Shown: positions 9,061 to 15,326 of the stretch, piece by piece
Layout: each line of letters starts with the position of its first letter
How positions within the stretch are numbered: position 1 is the first letter of the stretch
DNA from: Physocladia obscura
Taxonomy: Eukaryota > Chytridiomycota > Chytridiomycetes > Chytridiales > Chytriomycetaceae
Reading direction: 5' to 3'
Length of the DNA: 15,326 nucleotides
Assembly (NCBI GenBank): GCA_027596945.1
Contig: JADGJH010000684.1
Location: forward strand, 1 to 15,326
Translations under genes and position numbers: made by a program
Notes under the pieces: model-generated
Database searches by the model: none
The model's input: only the letters and a program-made list of their open reading frames with translations
What the model was told of the DNA's origin: nothing

Positions 9061-9255
9061 ACAATAACATCCTTCTTATTTTAGTATCAAATGAAAATAT
9101 AGTTGTTATAAAAGAAATAATTTTTTACAAGAGATTTATCTGGAACTTCAAGTATCAGAAAATAGTGCTTGTACTTTTTTTTTGTTGCATGGAAAAAATT
9201 GTTTCAACAGAAAAGATTGTGCACTCATTGTTATAATTTTTAACCTAAAATCTAT

Positions 9256-9552
9256 TTATTTATTTCCATTAATAGAGCACATAATAAATCCCAATGGCAT
9301 TGGCTCATTGTGAATTGTTTTTCTATAAAGATTCTTATCTTCATTGAATTTAAGAGAAAAAGTTGGAGTTATTTTTTCACTCTTGGTTGTACTGACCTGT
9401 TCTCTCAACCAGACAAATAAACAAACTTTCTTATCCAATTTAATGAAGATAAGATGCAAAGGTTTTAAACCTTTATTATCTAACCTCATGCATTCAGTTT
9501 GTGCACCAAATCTATGATTCAGCAACACATCAATTTTATATGCTTCTATCAT
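9256..9552 (-). other. hypothetical small open frame, 98 residues
   Basis: ATG at 9552; the frame is open back to a TAA about 35 bp further upstream and ends at TAA 9256-9258. The product is basic with alternating hydrophobic segments (LKPLHLIFIKLDKKVCLFVW) and a C terminus NEPMPLGFIMCSINGNK. It lies 125 bp downstream of the Crinkler-type gene on the same strand. No family recognised. It could be a fragment of a second effector-like gene or a terminal exon of something lost; it could also be chance. Confidence 0.3.
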
Positions 9553-9672
9553 GTGCTGGAGTAAAATCACTGATAAATGTTGAATTTAAACCAAATAATT
9601 ACTTTACTTTGAATCAAATCCAAGAATTAAAAACGAAGACATAAATAGCACAGGGAAAATATTTTAATATGA

Positions 9673-9678
9673 TTTATT
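9673..9678 (-). terminator. AATAAA polyadenylation-type signal
   Basis: AATAAA on the minus strand overlaps the TAA stop (9677-9679) of the Crinkler-type gene. If used, the 3' UTR would be very short, since cleavage usually follows 10-30 nt later, near 9645-9660. Being AT-rich, the region makes chance matches likely. Confidence 0.35.
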
Positions 9679-11893
9679 AAACCTCCTCAAAACCAAACAC
9701 AAAATTCAATCGCTGATAGTAGGCCTCACCATAAAATTCTTTCTGTTCAGCTTTTGAAACAACAGCACAGTTTTCCCTAATTTTACTGTCAAACTTTCCT
9801 TTACATCGACCCAAAACCAACAGTGCGAAAGAAATATTTGGGAGGTATGTGTCCATACATAATCGCACTTTCTTATACTCAGCTGCAATACTTTCATTTG
9901 AAATTTCCTGGCCACCATTGCTATAGCTCAATTTCATTTGTAGTGCAAGCAAGAATTTAGTTTTCCTACTAGATTGCAAACCAGTTAATTCATTCAACCA
10001 AAGAAATTCCTCATCAAGATAAACAAATCCATCAAAACTTGAGCCACCAGCATTGAGGACACAATTTCCAGAAGAAACTGGTGGATTTTTTGAGGTTTCA
10101 GGATATCGCTCAGAGCGCCGGGAAACTTCAATGTTTTCAATGTTTGGAATAGCAATAACGGGGTCATTTGAAAAATTGTGCGTGGCGCCTGACAAGAATT
10201 TTGAAAGTTGAATGGATTTATAGCCGAGGCATGAGAAAAGTGACAATCGAAATGCAATATAATTTATGTTGAAGTCCTGAATAGAGGAATATCAAAAATG
10301 AATGCAAATTATTGAGTATATTACTTACCTCCCATTCCTGCCATTGAAGAACTTTCGACAAAAGAATCTCATTCCAGAATTTGGCAAAAGAATCATAATG
10401 ATTTGTTTGTAAATAGCTCCAGACAAACATGAATGGGATGCGGACAATTTTACGTCCATTTCTTGGAACTAATTTAATAACTCCAATTTCCTCAAGAGAC
10501 ACAAATGAACCAGAATTGAGTCCAGATAGAGGCTGATTGTCATCCACAAGAATGGAAAGAAAGGCATACGCAATAGCCTTTCCAAAATCTGGTATATTCC
10601 CAATTCCGTACCTACTAATTATATTCATGCGAACATTGGTTGCGACATCATCCCAAAATGATTTGAGATTTGGATTGTATGTATTGGAAATAAGGGCTTG
10701 ATAAAGAAGCTCCAAAGACCTGCAATGACCCCCAACATCTGAAATTAGCTGCCGGAGGTACTTGTTTTCTCGAGCCGCAGTAGCATAGTGCTCATCCCGA
10801 GCAATAATAATTGTGACACAAGATTTAAATGACAAAAGCGGCAGTGGAATATGCAGTGGTGGATGAGTTGACTTCGTGACAACAGATTGCATTGGTCCAA
10901 TGACAGTACCAGCAAGAATCGGCACAAAAAATAATGAGAACGAGCAACTCAATCCACCAACAATTCTAAAGAGCTGTTTAAACTGCTCCTTGTCAATATC
11001 ATGAACTTGATTCACTTCATCGATACCCAAAACAATGCATCCAAATTCTGAAGGAGAGATAGAAGCCAAAGTAACAGCGAGATTCCAGTCTGAATCCTTA
11101 AATGAGGTGTAAAACACGCCGAACGATGGATACAGTTTCCGATTGAACTGATAGAGAATACGGAGGCAGAGAGATTTTTGAATCCCGATCGCAACTTCAT
11201 CGTTTGTATACGCTGACCCATTTCCAAACGTAATATTGATGAAGAGAGCGTTTGAAAGAAGTACTTTGAAGTCATGCGAGAGTACAATTGAGTTTGTGAC
11301 ATAGGACTTGAATGAAACAGAAAGCTCCTGTAAGAATCTCGATTTTCCTGAACCCGGACCATCGGCGAGAAATGGAATCGGGTGAAGATTTCTATCCTGT
11401 TTTTCTGCTTGCCAGCAAGAATAGCGTTCCTGCAAGGCATCCGCGAGAATCCGAAAGGATTCGTCTCGATCAGAAAATAAGAATGCAGATCCTGCTGTTT
11501 GAACCAAAGGCAATGATATCGACCGTCGCCGCTTCGTGACCATAACCAAGATTTCGTCATCACTGGCCAATGGTCTTTTCTTAGGCGATTGCGATTCTGC
11601 TATTTGAAATTGTAAATACAAGTGGGAATGCTTGGAGAGAACAAACCCCTGACGTTCGCCTCTTTTTCCTTCTCCTTAAGTTTCAAATGATATTCCCTTG
11701 CATTCTTCAGCGCCTCTGTCGCTTTCTCCAATGCGGCAATTCGGCTGATCAGTGCCTTCTCCTCCCCTGTCCAATCAACATTCTTCTCTTTCCATTTGTC
11801 CAAGTCGCTCTGAGCTCTTTTGACAACATTATCAGCAGCTTGGACAGACTCCCTGGCGGCTTGCACTCCATCTACAGCAGTTTGCACTTCCAT
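9677..11893 (-). CDS. Crinkler-type P-loop NTPase / PD-(D/E)xK nuclease protein, 3 exons
   Basis: Spliced model 11893-11647, 11599-10329, 10276-9677: 705 residues, open throughout. Residues 1-82: alternating-charge coiled coil (ALISRIAALEKATEALKNAR), like the N-terminal coil of many fungal Crinkler-type proteins. 89-108: basic clusters KKRP and KRRR, nuclear-localisation-like. 163-169: Walker A GPGSGKS. 270-277: Walker B IVLGIDEV. 311-314 LAGT and 372-381 GGHCRSLELL match conserved NTPase and lid positions. 588-621: SSFDGFVYL then LALQMKLS, i.e. Asp588 and Gln619-x-Lys621 of a PD-(D/E)xK-like nuclease fold with Gln in place of Glu. Known family role: intracellular effectors or selfish-type NTPase-nucleases related to trypanosome RHS proteins, some acting in nuclei. 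No oomycete LFLAK header and no signal peptide. ATG 11893 chosen because a strong acceptor precedes it. CpG and codon use differ from the transposons around it. Confidence 0.8.
10277..10328 (-). other. intron 2 of the Crinkler-type gene, 52 bp
   Basis: Donor AG|GTAAGT at 10330-10323 and acceptor TATTCAG|GACTTC ending at 10277. Phase 0 (GAG|GAC). Removing it joins the NTPase frame, which otherwise hits stops in a low-complexity tail, to the nuclease frame. The junction falls between ...WQEWE and DFNINY.... A perfect donor and the frame restoration make this intron nearly certain. Confidence 0.9.
11600..11646 (-). other. intron 1 of the Crinkler-type gene, 47 bp
   Basis: Donor G|GTTTGT at 11646 and acceptor TTTCAAATAG ending at 11600. 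Phase 1: one base on the left completes an Ala codon with two on the right. It joins the coiled-coil frame to the basic-cluster and NTPase frame. The donor is non-consensus (GTTTGT in place of GTAAGT), so the exact boundary is slightly less sure than for intron 2, but the in-frame fit supports it. Confidence 0.75.
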
Positions 11894-11896
11894 TTT

Positions 11897-12055
11897 CTGA
11901 AACAAATCAACCCAAACACAAACCATCGAGAGGTGACGGTATCATGGGACTTTAAAGCGCACAACCGTGCTGACATGAATAGAATAGTCGAGACCAATTC
12001 GAATCCGGATCATCAGAGTTACACGGCGCAAAATGCGGTGAGTTTGAACGTAAAC
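11897..12055 (-). other. possible 5' intron of the Crinkler-type gene
   Basis: GATTTGTTTCAG|AAAATGG, ending at 11897, is a strong acceptor three bases before ATG 11893. It suggests a 5' exon. A candidate donor CAACAG|GTTTAC at 12055 uses a GTTT start like intron 1 and would be in phase 0, with an upstream ATG at 12094 giving a 13-codon exon. Alternatively the upstream exon is entirely non-coding, or translation starts at the in-frame ATG 11926. Confidence 0.3.
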
Positions 12056-12300
12056 CTGTTGATAACGGTATTGTCTACCGCCATACAGCTCCATTTCTGC
12101 TATGCGGTGGCAGTTTTCGTTAGTTAGAGTGCAACCGTTCGCTATTGTGTTTATTTATTTGATCCAATTCGGATCATTCTGATATTGGTTGATCGCGATT
12201 CGCCTTATTGCTCTGGACTCGTCTCCGTATTTACTGACTCGCCCGACGCAGCAAATAACTAATTACTGCTTGTTTATTCCTCTTCGAATTTGAACAAGGC
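11941..12300. promoter_or_regulatory. CpG-rich upstream region of the Crinkler-type gene
   Basis: I count 25 CpG dinucleotides in these 360 bp, against none in 12541-12900, and the GC content is clearly higher than on either side. It lies directly upstream of the Crinkler-type gene, so it is the likely promoter and 5' leader region, kept unmethylated. No TATA box or initiator could be assigned with confidence. The plus strand also shows ATG 11975 followed 63 bp later by a GTGAGT donor (12038), a possible divergent first exon. Confidence 0.45.
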
Positions 12301-13250
12301 AGTTGCTTGTGGACTGATTAGGTGCAGCTTGTGTGGTAGTGCAGACTTGGAAGGAACCAAATTATTGACTCCATCCACACCTATATCACCAACTCAAGCC
12401 GCGCTCAAACAATCCACAGCTTGTACTTATCTTCATCCTCCCTTTGAAATATTTGCATGACTTATCTAATCTCCTGACTTGTTTTTTATTAACTGTTGGT
12501 ACTTTTCGATATCATCCATTGCTTTCTTTTATGTAGTGATTGCTCTCAATAAATACATATTTAATAAATAAACACATATTTAATAAGAATATATTATTGA
12601 AAAACTGAAGAAGCACAGCAATAACAAAAAGCAACCCCAAACAAACAGACAAAACAATACAGATACCCAATGTTCATTAGCTGTTCAAAATCATCAATGG
12701 AAACAATGCCAAGAGTGTTTAATTATTTAGATTTGGGAATTTTGGTAGCATTTCAAAATTGTTGGTAAATTGCCACCTCTATCCAAATCCCTAATCTACT
12801 GCAATCTCTAAATGTCACACTGCCATCTCCTGTAAGAAAACATGTTGAGGTAGAATAAATTAAAGCTATATGGAAGATGAACTTGAATCTTCATTAATGA
12901 AAACACATTCAAAAGCAACATCAACAGTGGCAATCAAGCTTGTACTGTTCCATAATTAAGCTGAAACTAGAATATTATTGTAAACAAAAAATGGGAGGCT
13001 TTATGTGATCAGGAACAGTTGAAAAAATTGATTGTCTATATTTGAAAGTTGGGGGATTTTGAATAGAGAATTTTTGACCAAAACTTCTGATTGCATACAA
13101 TTGTAGCATAGATTGCAATATAATGATGTGGTATAATTTTACACAGATAGCATAAAGAACAATCACACTGAAAAGATGAGTTTTTATTTTTACTGACTTT
13201 TTGCAATTGGAATTTTCAATGACAGGTTTGTCTGTTTTGAAAAAAAAAAA
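12301..13250. other. CpG-poor non-coding stretch
   Basis: No convincing frame on either strand; the longest, on the minus strand around 12975-13292, looks compositional. Contains a 13-bp tandem repeat at 12555-12586 and an A-run near 13240. Base composition matches old repeat DNA. Confidence 0.45.
12555..12586. repeat. short direct repeat, 19-bp period
   Basis: ACATATTTAATAA occurs at 12555-12567 and again exactly at 12574-12586. Only two copies are present, in very AT-rich DNA, so it is probably slippage and not a functional site. Confidence 0.6.
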
Positions 13251-13980
13251 ATGAAAAACAAAAAGAAAATGTCCAATGCAAACAGCAACCAAACCACCAT
13301 CACCCTCTTCCGCAGTGATGGCAGGATTGCTATAATGGCTCAGTACGAAAAAGTTGTTAAATCAGGTCAATTTGGGCAAATTTCAGAATTTTACTCGAGC
13401 AATTTGACCAAAACACAGCCTGATTTAAAAAAATGTGTTATAAAAGGAAAGAGCCAATTATTTATATGCAGCTGGCTGAATAATCAGCCCTGCTGCTCCA
13501 AAGAACAGAATTAAGGGCTTGTGAGGAGTGCACTAAAGAAAGGGTATTGATTGGTACTGTTCAAAAACATCTGACAGTTAAATTGGGAATTGTTGAAATT
13601 GATGGAAAAATTTAAAACTTAAAATTTCACCAAGAAGCTGAAATGGACAAATTTGAAGGCAAATGAACATTTTAATAAAGTTTTGAAGGCAATTTTAAAA
13701 GCAGACACCTGAGCTGTTGCATTATTAAAATCCGAAAAATAGATGGACAATTTGTGGTATCAAAAATTTGAAAAAACATCAACGTTTCAGGAAATTATGG
13801 ATAAAATCCGTGAAAATGTTACAAAAGATCTGAGCTTGGTAAAAAGTAAGTTTTAAGAATTCAAGATTACTGATACTGCACAAACAATAAAGGAGGCCCT
13901 TGCGCGAACAACTCAAATCTTAACCACTGGCCTGTCAACTGAACCATACAATTTTGCACCTTGTGGACAGCTCAAAAATG
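13251..13980 (+). pseudogene. decayed gene of unknown family
   Basis: First frame from ATG 13251 reads MSNANSNQTTITLFRSDGRI and MAQYEKVVKSGQFGQISEFY, ending at TAA 13512-13514. A second frame overlapping its end carries EPIIYMQLAE, a stop, then LLLQRTELRACEECTKERV and VQKHLTVKLGIVEIDGKI to about 13615. A third, about 13680-13980, reads FEKTSTFQEIMDKIRENV, then AQTIKEALARTTQILTTGLS. The pieces follow each other on one strand and read like one helical protein broken by frameshifts and stops. A GTAAGT lies at 13845. I recognise no family. It may be connected with the ankyrin exon 250 bp downstream. Confidence 0.4.
13357..13428. repeat. 10-bp inverted repeat
   Basis: TTAAATCAGG at 13357-13366 is exactly complementary to CCTGATTTAA at 13419-13428, with further partial symmetry inside (GGTCAATTTG / CAATTTGACC). 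Total span 72 bp. It lies in the decayed gene, so it could be a tiny inverted-repeat insertion or chance. Confidence 0.4.
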
Positions 13981-14229
13981 TATAAATTCCCATATTAGAC
14001 ATGAGGAAAGGATGAGTAGGAGTTGATGTGAATGATTAATATTATAAATGATTTTTTCATTTTTGTGGATCCTGAAAAAACATAAAATTTTTTTTAAGAC
14101 ATTTAACTCTGCACTTGAAACTCAAACATGGATCAATGCTTCTGGTTCACTAGGCAACAGTTTGAGGTTCTTTCTCACCTCCAATTCTATTCATTTTTCT
14201 AATTGATGCAGTATTATTTTTTTCTTTCA
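13981..14229. other. AT-rich gap before the ankyrin exon
   Basis: No coding frame. It ends in a polypyrimidine tract (TATTATTTTTTTCTTTCATAG), suiting the 3' part of an intron belonging to the ankyrin exon. Confidence 0.35.
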
Positions 14230-14232
14230 TAG

Positions 14233-14444
14233 CACAGAATAAACATGTTGAAGCTGTACATTTGCTTCTGGACAGGGGTGCTGCTGTGCATTCAAGAAAC
14301 TCAAATAAGAGGACACCACATTTTTTTGCTGCTCAGAATGATCATGTGGCAGTTGCACAGCTGCTTCTTGAACCTAGTGCTGCAGTTGACACACAAGATT
14401 CAGCCTCAAAACCACCACTGTCACAAAGACTGTCCAGCAATTGA
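14233..14444 (+). pseudogene. two ankyrin repeats, terminal exon or remnant
   Basis: After an acceptor-like TTTCTTTCATAG (AG at 14231-14232) the frame reads QNKHVEAVHLLLDRGAAVHS, then RTPHFFAAQNDHVAVAQLLL and GAAVDT-like PSAAVDTQDS, up to TGA 14442-14444. The pattern matches the ankyrin consensus (TPLHxAAxxGHxxVVxLLLxxGAxV): two helix pairs with TPH, AAQ, HVAV and LLL conserved. Ankyrin repeats bind other proteins. The second repeat loses the RG before A (EPSAAV), and the third stops after SKPPL, so the array is cut short. Repeat-length similarity between the two units is high (AAQNxHV, LLL). It is either the 3' exon of a larger gene or a pseudogene. Confidence 0.65.
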
Positions 14445-14571
14445 GTGAAACAAACCAATAAAAGTATGTGGCCACCTGATTAAAATATTGAATCAGGTTC
14501 CCACTGGTATTATCTTTAGCTATAAGACTTCCTAAACCTTGTATGTGATCTGCTTCTTTGAATCAGCACTT

Positions 14572-14991
14572 TTAGGAAATCATTATGTCCAAACCTTTGT
14601 TATTGTGGGTACAAATAACATGACTGAACACATAGGTAGTAGCAACTCCATCAGCACCAAAAATCAGTAACACATTGTCTGCAATATAAATCTGTAGTGC
14701 AGCTTTCAAAAAGGCTATTGTAGCTCCACCATCAATTAAAATTCAAGAAAATTGATTGATTGTGTAATCACAATCTCTCATTAAAGCAGCAAATATGGAG
14801 TTATTGGGTAACATTGTGCAATCTTGAAGTTTGATCATGGTCAATACAAAGCTGGCTCATAGTATCCAGCCATTGTCTTCCAGCAGTTGGTGTGCAGTGC
14901 TAGGAGCAAGAACAAAATCTGTAGGTAACTGCTGACTGGAGAGTGCTGGACCAGCATCAAGAATATACAATAAACAAACAGTTTTGTTTCT
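14572..14991 (-). pseudogene. unrecognised frame with two in-frame TGAs, 139 codons
   Basis: Between TGA 14992-14994 and TAA 14572-14574 one minus-strand frame is interrupted only by TGA at 14857-14859 and TGA at 14743-14745. The three pieces read as protein: LYILDAGPALSSQQLPTDFV; LTMIKLQDCTMLPNNSIFAA; and ILIDGGATIAFLKAALQIYI with LLIFGADGVATTYVFSHVIC. No ATG lies near its 5' end. LIDGGAT resembles the LIDSGAT of retropepsins, but the flanks do not fit that fold well, so I do not name it. Probably a transposon gene fragment decayed by C-to-T change. Confidence 0.4.
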
Positions 14992-14994
14992 TCA

Positions 14995-15326
14995 TGTTAA
15001 TTTACTGTGTATGAATGAAATAAAAATTATTACTATCTCTATTAATTACTGTGTTATTTATTTTGACATTCACACATTGGGAAAGAATGAATGATAATTT
15101 CACTATTATATTTGTAATAGATTAAAGTCAGTGAATTATAAAAAAATTAATGAAACAAAGCATTAACATGGATATGCTAATGTTTATGGTACTATTATTC
15201 TGTTTGAAGACAAATTATCCTGTTTGGTATTAGATTTTTTATTTAAGGTAAAATAGAGAGATTTTGCAAACAACAATTCTTTGTGAAAATTCTTTCATTT
15301 TTCATTTGAAATATATTTCATTTTCT
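14995..15326. other. AT-rich stretch, nothing seen
   Basis: No frame, repeat or RNA structure could be supported. Very AT-rich. Confidence 0.4.

Noticed and set aside
11897..11923. A 27-bp intron GTTTGT...TTTCAG directly before ATG 11893
   Set aside because: The ends fit GT-AG and the donor resembles that of intron 1. But 27 bp is far shorter than the 47- and 52-bp introns of the same gene and below the usual spliceosomal minimum outside a few lineages.
11312..12127. Plus-strand open frames over the Crinkler-type gene and its upstream region
   Set aside because: These lie antisense to well-supported exons (coiled coil and NTPase) and show no motifs. They are shadows of the higher-GC coding strand.
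12975..13292. Minus-strand frame of 105 codons
   Set aside because: Very rich in Phe, Lys, Ile and His from AT-rich DNA, no motif, and it overlaps the better plus-strand pieces beginning at 13251.
2332..14859. TGA reassigned to tryptophan
   Set aside because: Many broken frames are interrupted only by TGA, which suggested a variant code. But the intact Crinkler-type gene uses TGG at all its Trp sites and has no in-frame TGA. In the transposase pair the TGA positions align with Gln, Arg-like or other residues, not Trp. CpG decay explains TGA better.
14572..14991. Retropepsin call based on LIDGGAT
   Set aside because: The motif resembles LIDSGAT, but a second Gly replaces Ser/Thr, the flap and ILG motifs are not evident, and no reverse transcriptase lies nearby. 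Left unnamed.

Overview
The window looks like AT-rich eukaryotic nuclear DNA from an early-diverging fungus or fungus-like protist. The evidence is one spliced gene with short introns (47 and 52 bp, GT-AG), a Crinkler-type NTPase-nuclease of the kind known from chytrids, Glomeromycotina and oomycetes, a decayed LINE, and two decayed Tc1/mariner-like transposons. Nothing resembles a bacterial operon, tRNA, rRNA or CRISPR array. The exact taxon cannot be fixed from sequence alone. Layout: 13-390 (-) is an unrecognised open fragment. About 700-2930 (+) is a G-poor non-LTR retrotransposon remnant whose reverse transcriptase is readable up to just before the catalytic YxDD box. About 2934-3860 is T-rich non-coding DNA starting with a long hairpin. 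About 4294-5964 and 6603-8347 are two related transposons in mirror-image orientation. Each pairs a DDE transposase with a second, unrecognised protein gene, and in each the two genes converge tail to tail. Positions 8757-9060 carry a highly charged coding remnant. Positions 9677-11893 (-) hold the best gene of the window: a three-exon Crinkler-type protein (coiled coil, basic nuclear-localisation-like clusters, P-loop NTPase, PD-(D/E)xK-like nuclease domain; 705 residues in my model). Its upstream region (about 11.94-12.30 kb) is CpG-rich. From 12.3 kb on the sequence returns to CpG-poor repeat-like DNA with broken gene pieces: an unknown protein at 13.25-13.98 kb, two ankyrin repeats behind a splice acceptor at 14.23 kb, and an unrecognised frame interrupted only by two TGA codons at 14.57-14.99 kb (-). 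How it fits together: one apparently intact effector-like gene sits in transposon debris. The debris is nearly free of CpG and its premature stops are mostly TGA, as expected if methylated CGA decayed to TGA. The effector gene and its upstream region kept their CpGs. This is the gene-sparse, repeat-rich setting in which Crinkler-type effectors are often found. The least explained element of the window is the second protein shared by the two transposons.
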